From positions 1 through 35,023 of the forward strand of contig SVHO01000012.1 of the NCBI GenBank assembly GCA_015055725.1: a stretch of 35,023 nt of DNA, given 5' to 3'. This document shows positions 7,101-14,638 of the stretch, piece after piece. Positions within the stretch are counted from its first letter, which is position 1. Each line of letters starts with the position of its first letter. Source of the DNA: Clostridiales bacterium (GTDB lineage Bacteria > Bacillota > Clostridia > Christensenellales > Borkfalkiaceae). The notes under the pieces were generated by a model. It was not told the DNA's origin, ran no database searches, and saw only the letters and a list, made by a program, of their open reading frames with translations. Both the position numbers and the translations under genes were made by a program.

Positions 7101-7763
7101 ATGAAAAACATCATTAAAATCGCTCTGGACGGTCCGTCAGGGAGTGGTAAAAGCACTATAGCAAAAAAAATCTCGGCAAAATTAAATATTTTATACTTAG
7201 ATACGGGGGCTATGTATAGGGCAACGGCTTTAAAGGCATTAGCACTTGGTATTGACACTTTTGATGAAAAAGGTGTTTCAACGTTTATCAATGATATTGA
7301 TTTACAAATTAAATACGTTGACGGTACGCAGCGCACTATTCTCGATGGAGTTGACGTCTCTGAAAAGATAAGAGAACCACACGTTTCAATGGCTGCATCA
7401 AATATTTCAAGCCTTAAATGTGTTAGACTTAAAATGGTTGATATGCAAAGAAAGATTGCATCGCAAATGTCTTGCGTTCTTGATGGTAGAGATATTGGTT
7501 CATACGTCTTGCCAAACGCTGATTTTAAGTTCTATATTACAGCAAGTGTTGACGTAAGGGCGGATAGGCGTTTTAAAGAACTAACATTGAAAGGGCATAA
7601 AGTTGATTATGCAGAGCTAAAGAAAGAAATCGAACAGCGCGATTATAACGATAAAACACGCGAATTTTCACCTTTGGTGAAAGCTGAAAACGCAATTGAA
7701 ATCGATACTTCGTTTATGACTATCGACCAAGTTATTGGAAAAGTTTTATCATATATCGAATAA
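7101..7763 (+). CDS. cmk: Cytidylate kinase
   Basis: The 220-residue P-loop kinase phosphorylates CMP and dCMP using ATP. GPSGSGKST (11-19) is the Walker A motif, LDTGAMYRA the NMP-binding segment, and DGRDIGSYVLPNADFKFYITAS the family signature for the CMP-binding region; the REFSPLV-type lid follows. AAAGGAG lies 8 nt before the ATG. It heads the cmk-plsC-ispH/rpsA cluster, a common Clostridia arrangement linking nucleotide, phospholipid and isoprenoid supply with translation. Confidence 0.96.
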   Translation: MKNIIKIALDGPSGSGKSTIAKKISAKLNILYLDTGAMYRATALKALALGIDTFDEKGVSTFINDIDLQIKYVDGTQRTILDGVDVSEKIREPHVSMAASNISSLKCVRLKMVDMQRKIASQMSCVLDGRDIGSYVLPNADFKFYITASVDVRADRRFKELTLKGHKVDYAELKKEIEQRDYNDKTREFSPLVKAENAIEIDTSFMTIDQVIGKVLSYIE

Positions 7764-7775
7764 TAAAGGAATTTT

Positions 7776-8408
7776 ATGAACTTTTTTCACAAAACAGCAT
7801 TATTTTGTTTTAATTTAGTATATCCATATAAAATATTTGGAAAAGAAAATATTCCCGAAGGAGGCGCACTTTTTGTGTGCAACCACTTTTCTGCTATTGA
7901 TTGTGGTTTTGTTGCAGATGCTTATAGTAAAGACGTTTATTTTTTAGCAAAAAAAGAACTTTTTAAGAATAAATTTATCGGTGGTATCATTAAAAGTTTC
8001 GGTGCTATTCCAATAGATAGAGAAAAAGCGGACGTTAAAGCAATGGTTTCAGCGATAAAAGTGCTAAAAGAAGGGCATAAGTTAGTTGTTTTCCCTGAGG
8101 GAACGAGGAATAAAACAGGTACTAGCGAGTTGCAAGAAATTAAAGGCGGTTCAGCAGTTTTTGCTGTTAAAGCTAAGTGCCCGATAGTTCCAATGATGCT
8201 CTTAAAAAAAGCAAGACCGTTTTCTGTGACTAAACTTATAATTGGCGAACCATTTTATTTGGATGAGTTCTATAATAAAAAAATTACGCCCGAAGTTGTT
8301 GAAGAAATGGATAAAATAGTCGCAACAAAAATGAAAGAACAGCATGCAATTCTAAAAGAATTAACTGCTAGGAAAAAGAAAAAAGCGTTAAAAGAAAGTC
8401 AAAAATGA
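7776..8408 (+). CDS. plsC: 1-acyl-sn-glycerol-3-phosphate acyltransferase
   Basis: The 210-residue enzyme acylates lysophosphatidic acid to phosphatidic acid at the inner face of the membrane. The catalytic HX4D box is His37 to Asp42 (NHFSAID), and the glycerol-phosphate-binding box is FPEGTR (106-111); both are at normal spacing. The hydrophobic N-terminus likely lies on the membrane. AAAGGA precedes the ATG. It follows cmk by 12 nt and overlaps the next start by 4 nt (ATGA). The tail is lysine-rich. Confidence 0.95.
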   Translation: MNFFHKTALFCFNLVYPYKIFGKENIPEGGALFVCNHFSAIDCGFVADAYSKDVYFLAKKELFKNKFIGGIIKSFGAIPIDREKADVKAMVSAIKVLKEGHKLVVFPEGTRNKTGTSELQEIKGGSAVFAVKAKCPIVPMMLLKKARPFSVTKLIIGEPFYLDEFYNKKITPEVVEEMDKIVATKMKEQHAILKELTARKKKKALKESQK

Positions 8409-10534
8409 AAGTTTTAGTTGGAAAACATAGTGGTTTTTGTTTTGGCGTTAAAAGAGCGGTTGAGCAGGCGCAAAAACTACACGGCGACGGCAATTACGTT
8501 TTAGGCGAAATTATACATAACGAATCTGTTATTGAAAAACTTGAGCGTTCGGGTGTTAAAACCATAACGAGCCTAGACGACGTAAAATTAAGGCAAGGCG
8601 ATAACTTGCTAATTCGTACGCATGGCGAAAGTGAAGATACGTTTATTAAAGCAAACGAGTTGGGGGTAAACGTTATAGATTGCACGTGTCCGTTTGTTAA
8701 AGAGATTCACCAAATCGTGCAAAAATATTGTAAGCTTGGTTATACGATTGCAGTTATTGGCGATGAAAATCATCCTGAAATTAAGGGCATAGTAGGATGG
8801 TGTGGCGGAAAAGCAATTGTCACGCAGTCATCAGAAGAACTTTCCAGTATTAACACCGATAAGTTGTGCGTTGTTGTTCAAACGACCTATCCTGAAGAAA
8901 AATTTGATAAAATAATTAAAAATTTTAATCGTAGCAAGGTGAAAACAGTTGATATTTTCAAAACAATTTGTTATACTACAAAAAAGCGACAAAAAGAAGC
9001 CGAATTTTTAGCATTATTGTGTGACGCCGTCTTGGTTTTGGGCGGTGCAAAAAGCAATAATACAGATAAATTGTTTGATATTTGCGCTAAGGTTTGCAAA
9101 AACGTTTTTAGGCTTATTAATCCCGTCGATTTTGATTATGAAAAAATAAAAAGTTTTAATAAAGTAGGAATTGTCATGGGGGCTTCAACGCCTATCGAAC
9201 AATTTCAGGAGGTTATCTCAAACATGGAGAACATTACAGAAGAAATCATCACCACCGAAACGGTAGAAACCCAACCTGTTCAAGAACCGGTTAAAGAAGT
9301 AAGCGAAGTTTCAGTTAAGTCTGAAATGGAAAAAGCATTTAACAATATCAAGCCCGATAGAAATTTAAACGTTGGGCAAATTGTGACTGCGATTATCACT
9401 TCTGCTACCGATAGCGGTCTTACGTTGTCTATCAAAAATTCTAAAAGAGATGATTTATCGCTTCCCAAAGATGAAATCATGGGTGAATATAGCAAAGAAG
9501 AATATGCTAAGAAAGTCGGTGAAAAAATACGCGTTATGGTAATTGCTAAGCAACCTATCGTATTTTCTGAAAAAGCAATGGAAAGTGTTCTCAAAGAAGA
9601 AGCTGAAATTGAAGAAATCAAAAACGGCAAAATTTTTGAAGCCGTTATTAAATCAACTAACAAAGGTGGTTTAATCGGTGAATACGGCAGGTATAGCGTT
9701 TTCGTTCCTGCATCACAAATTAGAATTGGCTTTGTAAAAGATTTAGAAAAATACGTTGGTAAAACTTTAAGGCTTAAAGCTGAAAAAGTTGAATCAAGGG
9801 GCGCTCGTCGTCAAATCGTTGGTTCACAAAAAGTTATTATCGAAGCAGAAAAAGCTGAACAAGAAGCAATCAAGGCTCAAAAAGATGCTGAGTTTTTCGC
9901 AAGTATTCAAGAAGGAGACGTTGTTCTTGGCACGCCAGTTAGATTTGCTGCTTTCGGTGCGTTTATTGACGTTAATGGATTTGATTGTTTAGCGCATATT
10001 TCAGACCTTTCTTGGACTGGTTGCAAAGATTGTGCCGAAGTTCTTGAACTCAACAAGCAATATGAATTTATTATTCTTAAGATTGACGCTGAAGCAAAAC
10101 GCGTTTCAGTTGGTTATAAACAATTACAACCCAAACCTTGGGATTCCGTTGCTGATAAATATAACGTTGGTGACGTTGTTAAAGGTAAAGTTGTTAGAAT
10201 CGTAAGTTTTGGCGCTTTCGTTGAAGTTGAAAAAGGTGTTGATGGATTGGTTCACGTTTCGCAAATTTCTAATCAATGGCTTGAAAACCCTGTGACTGCT
10301 TTGCAAGTTGGTCAAGAAGTTGACGCTAAGATTCTTGACATCAACGTTGAAAAAGAAAAGATGACTTTGTCAATCAAAGCATTGCTTCCTGAAATAGAAA
10401 AACCTCAAGAAGAAAAGAAAGGCAAAAAAGCTAAACAAGTTGAAGAAGATGACGTTAGTGATTTGCACGAATGGAAAGATGACGATAACGGTGGCGCTTC
10501 AATTGCTGAAATGCTTGGTAATTCTGATAAATAA
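8405..10534 (+). CDS. ispH-rpsA: Bifunctional IspH (HMBPP reductase) / ribosomal protein S1
   Basis: This 709-residue fusion joins IspH (residues 1 to about 272) to an S1-type RNA-binding protein. IspH makes IPP and DMAPP from HMBPP in the last step of the MEP pathway; its three iron-sulfur cysteines are Cys12 (SGFCFGV), Cys95 (TCPFV) and Cys189 (TICYTTKKRQ), with HN at 38, THGE at 72-75 and the SNNT segment near 217. After an acidic linker come four S1 OB-fold domains at about 320-385, 406-475, 501-570 and 587-658, then a charged tail. The fusion is known in Clostridia. An internal AGGAGG (9207-9212) stands 11 nt before an in-frame ATG at 9224 (Met274), exactly at the domain boundary, so a free S1 protein may also be made. 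Confidence 0.95.
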   Translation: MKVLVGKHSGFCFGVKRAVEQAQKLHGDGNYVLGEIIHNESVIEKLERSGVKTITSLDDVKLRQGDNLLIRTHGESEDTFIKANELGVNVIDCTCPFVKEIHQIVQKYCKLGYTIAVIGDENHPEIKGIVGWCGGKAIVTQSSEELSSINTDKLCVVVQTTYPEEKFDKIIKNFNRSKVKTVDIFKTICYTTKKRQKEAEFLALLCDAVLVLGGAKSNNTDKLFDICAKVCKNVFRLINPVDFDYEKIKSFNKVGIVMGASTPIEQFQEVISNMENITEEIITTETVETQPVQEPVKEVSEVSVKSEMEKAFNNIKPDRNLNVGQIVTAIITSATDSGLTLSIKNSKRDDLSLPKDEIMGEYSKEEYAKKVGEKIRVMVIAKQPIVFSEKAMESVLKEEAEIEEIKNGKIFEAVIKSTNKGGLIGEYGRYSVFVPASQIRIGFVKDLEKYVGKTLRLKAEKVESRGARRQIVGSQKVIIEAEKAEQEAIKAQKDAEFFASIQEGDVVLGTPVRFAAFGAFIDVNGFDCLAHISDLSWTGCKDCAEVLELNKQYEFIILKIDAEAKRVSVGYKQLQPKPWDSVADKYNVGDVVKGKVVRIVSFGAFVEVEKGVDGLVHVSQISNQWLENPVTALQVGQEVDAKILDINVEKEKMTLSIKALLPEIEKPQEEKKGKKAKQVEEDDVSDLHEWKDDDNGGASIAEMLGNSDK
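9207..9226 (+). promoter_or_regulatory. Internal ribosome site at the IspH/S1 boundary
   Basis: A consensus AGGAGG is followed after 11 nt by an in-frame ATG (residue 274 of the fusion), at the end of the IspH domain and before the acidic linker and S1 repeats. The codons involved encode FQEV, which could be written many other ways. Confidence 0.5.
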
Positions 10535-10545
10535 TTATAAAACAA

Positions 10546-10573
10546 AAAACAAGTCGAGAGACTTGTTTTTTTT
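10546..10573 (+). terminator. Terminator of the cmk-plsC-ispH/rpsA unit
   Basis: The stem AACAAGTC (10548-10555) with GACTTGTT (10560-10567), a GAGA tetraloop and a run of eight T lies 14 nt after the stop of ispH-rpsA. Confidence 0.92.
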
Positions 10574-10591
10574 GTTTAGGATTACTTTTTT

Positions 10592-10627
10592 AAATTAAAG
10601 GTGCAACTAGCACCTTTAATTTTTTTA
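10592..10627. terminator. Bidirectional terminator between convergent genes
   Basis: A perfect 13-bp stem (AAATTAAAGGTGC at 10592-10604 with its complement at 10610-10622) and a 5-nt loop has A/T-rich tails on both sides. It ends just before the stop codon of the minus-strand dehydrogenase gene and can serve both strands. Confidence 0.75.
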
Positions 10628-11692
10628 TATCATATGTAATTTGTTTATCACTTCGTTTCCAACTTCTTGTGTAGACGCTGTTCCATTAAGGTCTGGAGTT
10701 AAAACTTTTTTCTCAACTAAAATTTCTTCTATAATTTCGATAAGTTTTGCGCCCCAGTTTTCATGCCCAAAAAAATCTAACATTTGGCTTGCTGACCAAA
10801 CTGTTGCTAGTGGGTTTGCAATTCCTTTCCCTGCAATATCGGGTGCTGAACCATGGATTGGTTCAAACATAGAGGGGAATTTTCTTTCTGGGTTTAAATT
10901 TGCGCCTGCTGCAAGCCCCATACCGCCTGCAATAGCTGCGCCCAAATCAGTTAAAATATCGCCAAATAGGTTGGATGTGACAACAACTTCAAAGCGTTTT
11001 GGGTCTTTAACCATAAACATGCTTGCGGCGTCAACTAAATATGAATAAGTTTTAACTTCGGGATACTCAAGTGAAATTTCTTTAAAAATTTTATCCCAGA
11101 AAACCATAGAATAATTTAACGCGTTTCCTTTGCTAATACTTGTTAAGGTTTTATTTTTTTGTTTGGCTAATTCAAAAGCGTATCTTATAATTCTTTCACA
11201 ACCGTGTCTTGAAAAAACACCGTTTTGAATAACGACTTCGTTTGGTTTATCTTTAAAAAGCCAACTACCGCTTCCAGCATATTCGCCTTCACTATTTTCT
11301 CTAACAAAAATCATGTCAACGTCAGTTGTTTTTGCTTTTTTAAGTGGGCAGGGAGCGCCGTTTAAAAGTTTAACTGGGCGCAAGTTTACGTATTGGTCAA
11401 AACTTTTTCTAATAACTAAAAGCAAGTCCCATAAAGAAATGTGGTCGGGGACGTCTGGTCTACCAACTGCACCTAAAAATATTGCATCAAATTTAGACAA
11501 TGTATGTATGCCGTCTTTTGGCATCATAACACCGTGTTGCGCGTAATAATCACAGCCCCAGGGGAATTTTGTAAATTCAAACTTAAACGTTTTATCAATC
11601 TTTGCTACTTCATTAAGGACTTTAATTCCTTCGTCAATGACTTCTGGTCCAATTCCGTCGCCAGCAATAACGGCTATTTTATGTGTTTTCAT
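10625..11692 (-). CDS. D-malate/tartrate dehydrogenase family protein (isocitrate/isopropylmalate dehydrogenase superfamily)
   Basis: The 355-residue beta-decarboxylating dehydrogenase has AGDGIGPEV near the N-terminus and EPIHGSAPDIAGKGIANP near the C-terminus. The substrate region WDLLLVIRKSFDQYVNLRPVK and FVRENSEGEYAG is the tartrate dehydrogenase/D-malate dehydrogenase (TtuC/DmlA) variant rather than LeuB or Icd. The likely reaction is NAD-dependent oxidative decarboxylation of D-malate to pyruvate, or oxidation of tartrate; the exact substrate is inferred. AAGGAG precedes the ATG. It is divergent from a LysR regulator, as dmlA is from dmlR in E. coli, and the promoter region carries repeated ACAAAT/ATTTGT half sites. 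Confidence 0.85.
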   Translation of the reverse strand: MKTHKIAVIAGDGIGPEVIDEGIKVLNEVAKIDKTFKFEFTKFPWGCDYYAQHGVMMPKDGIHTLSKFDAIFLGAVGRPDVPDHISLWDLLLVIRKSFDQYVNLRPVKLLNGAPCPLKKAKTTDVDMIFVRENSEGEYAGSGSWLFKDKPNEVVIQNGVFSRHGCERIIRYAFELAKQKNKTLTSISKGNALNYSMVFWDKIFKEISLEYPEVKTYSYLVDAASMFMVKDPKRFEVVVTSNLFGDILTDLGAAIAGGMGLAAGANLNPERKFPSMFEPIHGSAPDIAGKGIANPLATVWSASQMLDFFGHENWGAKLIEIIEEILVEKKVLTPDLNGTASTQEVGNEVINKLHMI

Positions 11693-11712
11693 AATATTTC
11701 TCCTTTCTGCTT

Positions 11713-11741
11713 ATTATAAAACAAATTTAAGTATTTGTAAA
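11713..11741 (-). promoter_or_regulatory. Promoter of the D-malate dehydrogenase-type gene
   Basis: On the minus strand TTTACA (11741-11736) and TATAAT (11718-11713) are 17 nt apart, 21 nt from the start codon. The palindrome ACAAAT-N6-ATTTGT lies inside it. Confidence 0.75.
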
Positions 11742-11762
11742 ATATATTATTTATTGACAAAT
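11721..11762. promoter_or_regulatory. Putative LysR operator array
   Basis: Three copies of the same half site occur: ACAAAT (11721-11726), ATTTGT (11733-11738) and ACAAAT (11757-11762). The first pair forms a palindrome within the dehydrogenase promoter and overlaps its -35 box; the third overlaps the -35 box of the lysR promoter. This fits activation of one gene and self-repression by the LysR protein. Confidence 0.55.
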
Positions 11763-11782
11763 ATAGTTTTTATCTATATAAT
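11754..11782 (+). promoter_or_regulatory. Promoter of the lysR gene
   Basis: TTGACA (11754-11759) and TATAAT (11777-11782), both perfect consensus, are separated by exactly 17 nt. The -10 box ends 16 nt before the lysR ATG, so the leader is very short and begins near the GAGGT ribosome site. Confidence 0.88.
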
Positions 11783-11798
11783 TATTTTGAGGTATGTT

Positions 11799-12665
11799 AT
11801 GAATTTAGTTCAGTTAAAATATTTTCAAGCAATTTGCTCTTATGGAAGTGTTTCGGAAGCGTCAGAATACTTATATATTTCGCAACCATCATTATCTAAT
11901 GCTATAAAGGAATTAGAAAAAGAATTTGGCGTTGCACTCTTTAATCGCTGTCATAAAGGTATGGCCTTAACAAAAGAAGGCGAAAAACTTTTTGAATTGT
12001 CGTCAAAACTGCTAGCTAACGCAAATGAAGTTGAGCGAATCATGTTAGACGTTGGGAAATCAAAAAAAACTCTAAAACTCGGCGTTCCGCCTATGTTAGG
12101 TTCAAAATTTTTACCAAAAATTTTTAAGGAATTTAATCAAAACGATGAATTTAATATTGAAGTGACTGAGTCGGGAAGTGTTGAATTGATAAAAGCTCTT
12201 GACGAAGATAAAATTGACGTTGCTTTTATAACGCACAATTTGCCACTTTCTAACTTTTATAAATCAATCACTGTTGCAAACTATAATATCGTTTGTTGCG
12301 TTGCAAAAAATTCAAATCTAAAAGATAAAAATATTATTACCCCAAAGGACATTGAAAATGAAAAAATTATTTTACTAAAAAATAGTTTTTTTCAAACTGA
12401 AGAGATAAAAAAATGGTTTAAGGTTGCAGGTGTGAAGCCAAGAGTAATTCTACAAACCGACCAGCTTTCAACCTTGAATAATATGATTGAAAAGGGGCTT
12501 GCCATTGGTTTTATGTTTAAGGAGTTTGTCGGTGATAAAAACATTTTATCAATTCCTATTAAAGAACCTATAAATGCAAAAATAAGTATAGCCTGGAAAG
12601 CAGAGGCAGGAGTTTTTAACACAATGAAAAATTTTATTAATTACGTTAAGGCGTCTAGTTTTTAG
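11799..12665 (+). CDS. LysR family transcriptional regulator
   Basis: This 288-residue LysR protein starts at ATG 11799, since the N-terminal helix-turn-helix (MNLVQLKYFQAICSYGSVSEAS ... PSLSNAIKELE) begins there; GAGGT lies 5 nt upstream. Residues about 1-60 bind DNA and about 90-288 form the periplasmic-binding-protein-like effector domain. It is divergent from the D-malate/tartrate dehydrogenase-type gene, so it probably senses that pathway's substrate and controls both genes through the operator half sites between them. The stop codon is part of the stem of its own terminator. Confidence 0.93.
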   Translation: MNLVQLKYFQAICSYGSVSEASEYLYISQPSLSNAIKELEKEFGVALFNRCHKGMALTKEGEKLFELSSKLLANANEVERIMLDVGKSKKTLKLGVPPMLGSKFLPKIFKEFNQNDEFNIEVTESGSVELIKALDEDKIDVAFITHNLPLSNFYKSITVANYNIVCCVAKNSNLKDKNIITPKDIENEKIILLKNSFFQTEEIKKWFKVAGVKPRVILQTDQLSTLNNMIEKGLAIGFMFKEFVGDKNILSIPIKEPINAKISIAWKAEAGVFNTMKNFINYVKASSF

Positions 12666-12690
12666 ACGCTTTATTTTTTTATTTTTGTTA
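12651..12690 (+). terminator. Terminator containing the lysR stop codon
   Basis: GCGTCTA (12651-12657) pairs with TAGACGC (12663-12669), followed by a long T-rich run. The TAG at 12663-12665 is the lysR stop, so coding sequence and terminator overlap. Confidence 0.88.
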
Positions 12691-12725
12691 TAAATTTATT
12701 TTATCAATAATATACTTTACTGATA

Positions 12726-13601
12726 ATGGATTTGAGTTTTTTTCCGGAAAGATACGTAGGTATCTTAAATAAAGTAAATTTAATTGAATTATATGAAATT
12801 AGATTAAGAATTGGTTATCCTGTCTTACTTAAATTTCCAAATAAAACTTTATATTTAGGGGATTGTGGGGAGACTTTACTTGAAGAAAATGCCTTGATTT
12901 GCGTTCAAAATGATATAAACGATATTATAAACAACGTGACAGAGCACTCATTATACGCTTTTAACGACATGATTAAAAAGGGATATTTATCGACTAATCA
13001 GGGAGTACGGATTGGTTTAGCAGGTGAGTGTGTTTTTGAAAACGGAAAAATCATAACAATAAAAAATTTTTCTTCATTAAATATTAGAATTCCTCACGAA
13101 ATAAGAAACTGTTCTGAAAACTTTTATAATAAAATTTATAATAAAAAAGATAAACACTTATTTAACACGCTTATTATATCAGCACCGCTGTATGGTAAAA
13201 CTACGGTATTAAAAGATTTAGCTAGAAAGATTGATAAAGAAGATTATGGTTCGATTTTGATAATTGACGAGCGTGATGAGTTTGTCAACGTTAAAGGTAA
13301 AAATATTGATTCTATAAAATATTCGGACAAGTTATATGCTTTTGAATTTTCTTTGCGGTCAATGGCCCCTCGAGTTGTTATAACTGACGAATTAACAACG
13401 GAAAATGATTGGCAATGCGTATTTAATGCTTCAAATAGTGGAACTGCGATTTTAGCAAGTTGCCATGCTCGAACGATAGAAGACGTTATATGTAAAAAAT
13501 ATTTTAAAAAAGGCGTTTTTGAAAGATACGTATTATTAAAATCGAGGGGAAATGCTGGCGTTTTAGATTGTGTTTATGATGGTGAATTCAATATAATATG
13601 A
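12726..13601 (+). CDS. spoIIIAA: Stage III sporulation protein AA, ATPase
   Basis: The 291-residue protein is the cytoplasmic ATPase of the SpoIIIA-SpoIIQ channel between mother cell and forespore; it resembles type II/IV secretion ATPases. NNVTEHSLYAF, QGVRIGLAGECV and the Walker B region ILIIDERDE (177-185) are typical. The Walker A segment is SAPLYGKTT (152-160), with Ser where the first Gly is usual and without the common PPGSGKT wording. The C-terminal part with ASCHA is present. There is no ribosome site; TATACT at 12711-12716 lies 9 nt before the ATG, so transcription may start near the start codon. It overlaps spoIIIAB by 4 nt. Confidence 0.95.
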   Translation: MDLSFFPERYVGILNKVNLIELYEIRLRIGYPVLLKFPNKTLYLGDCGETLLEENALICVQNDINDIINNVTEHSLYAFNDMIKKGYLSTNQGVRIGLAGECVFENGKIITIKNFSSLNIRIPHEIRNCSENFYNKIYNKKDKHLFNTLIISAPLYGKTTVLKDLARKIDKEDYGSILIIDERDEFVNVKGKNIDSIKYSDKLYAFEFSLRSMAPRVVITDELTTENDWQCVFNASNSGTAILASCHARTIEDVICKKYFKKGVFERYVLLKSRGNAGVLDCVYDGEFNII

Positions 13602-14056
13602 AAATTTTAATTAGTATTTCTATTATAATTTTATCCACTTACATCGGTTTTGTTATGAGTGGCAAATTTAAAGAAAAAGAAACTTTTTTTTCTTTATTTT
13701 ATTCTTTTCATGAAAAATTGAAAAGAGAAGTCGTTTACTCAAAAAAAACGATTAAAAGCATGTTAGACGAGCAAGAAGCTAATGATTTTAAAATTATAAT
13801 GGAAAAATTTTTAAAAAATGAAAAAATTAATTATAATATTAAATATTTAAAGCAAGATGATTTAGAATTTATTAAAACTTACTGTGAAAACATAGGCGTT
13901 GGGAATTCAAAATCACAAATAGAATATTTGTCAAGCGTAGATAAAGAGGTTGTAAAGATGCTTAATATTTGCCAAGATAATGCAAAAAAATATACTAAAC
14001 TGTATATTAAGCTTGGTTTTTTAATAGGTCTAATGATAATGGTGGTAATATTGTAA
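13598..14056 (+). CDS. spoIIIAB: Stage III sporulation protein AB
   Basis: This 152-residue protein has an N-terminal membrane helix (about 2-19), a soluble helical domain with FFSLFYSFHEKLKREVVYSKKTI, and a C-terminal hydrophobic segment (about 132-152). It matches SpoIIIAB, a membrane component related to type II secretion GspF. Its start overlaps the spoIIIAA stop (ATGA) and it is 4 nt upstream of spoIIIAC. Confidence 0.9.
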   Translation: MKILISISIIILSTYIGFVMSGKFKEKETFFSLFYSFHEKLKREVVYSKKTIKSMLDEQEANDFKIIMEKFLKNEKINYNIKYLKQDDLEFIKTYCENIGVGNSKSQIEYLSSVDKEVVKMLNICQDNAKKYTKLYIKLGFLIGLMIMVVIL

Positions 14057-14060
14057 AACT

Positions 14061-14258
14061 ATGCAAATTGAGTTGATTTTTAAAATAGCGGGAATAGGCA
14101 TACTAATCACCGTTATAACACAAGTGCTTAAAAAAAGCGATAGAGATGATATAGCAACCTTAGTGTCATTAGCAGGGTTTATAATCGTTTTAACTTTTGT
14201 TGTTGGTATGATAAGTGATCTATTTGAAACGATTAAAAATATTTTTTCTTTATATTGA
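14061..14258 (+). CDS. spoIIIAC: Stage III sporulation protein AC
   Basis: This is a 65-residue membrane protein with two hydrophobic helices (about 3-22 and 32-55) joined by the short charged turn KKSDRDD, the normal size and shape of SpoIIIAC. The motif KIAGIGIL ... ITQVLKKSDRDDIA is typical. It lies between spoIIIAB and spoIIIAD and overlaps the latter by one base (TGATG). Confidence 0.93.
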   Translation: MQIELIFKIAGIGILITVITQVLKKSDRDDIATLVSLAGFIIVLTFVVGMISDLFETIKNIFSLY

Positions 14259-14638
14259 TGCTTCAAATTATATCTTTTGTTTTACTTGGAGCGATGGTTG
14301 TTTTGTGTTTAAAAAACGTAAATAGCGAAATTGCAACTGTTCTTATAGTTGTTGTAGGGGCTATTCTTTTTGGGGTAGCACTTAAATATTTATCTCAAAT
14401 ATTTAGTTTCGTTAATTACTTGGCAAACCTAGGCGGTATAAATGAATTATTTTACAAAATAATATTAAAAACAATTGCGATAGGATATTTAACTGAGTTT
14501 GGGGCAGAGATTGTTAGCGACGTTGGGCTCAAAAGTTGGGCGGACAAGCTTGTTTTTATAGGTAAAGTGATGATATTTAGTGTTTCATTGCCTATTTTTT
14601 ACTCAGTTTTTAATTTGTTATTAGGTTTAGTAAAATGA
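14258..14638 (+). CDS. spoIIIAD: Stage III sporulation protein AD
   Basis: The 126-residue membrane protein has about four hydrophobic segments and matches SpoIIIAD (conserved FVNYLANLGGINELFYKIILKTIAIGYLTEFGAEI region, written here only as landmarks FVNYLA and YLTEFGAEI). The ATG at 14258 shares its A with the spoIIIAC stop TGA; a TTG one codon upstream is less likely. It overlaps spoIIIAE by 4 nt. Confidence 0.92.
   Translation: MLQIISFVLLGAMVVLCLKNVNSEIATVLIVVVGAILFGVALKYLSQIFSFVNYLANLGGINELFYKIILKTIAIGYLTEFGAEIVSDVGLKSWADKLVFIGKVMIFSVSLPIFYSVFNLLLGLVK

Noticed and set aside
9789-9992. Small forward frame inside ispH-rpsA
   Set aside because: It is an out-of-frame reading of the S1 region with lysine/leucine repeats and no ribosome site.
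10592-10627. A riboswitch or regulatory leader
   Set aside because: It is a simple perfect hairpin between two convergent stops, best explained as a bidirectional terminator.
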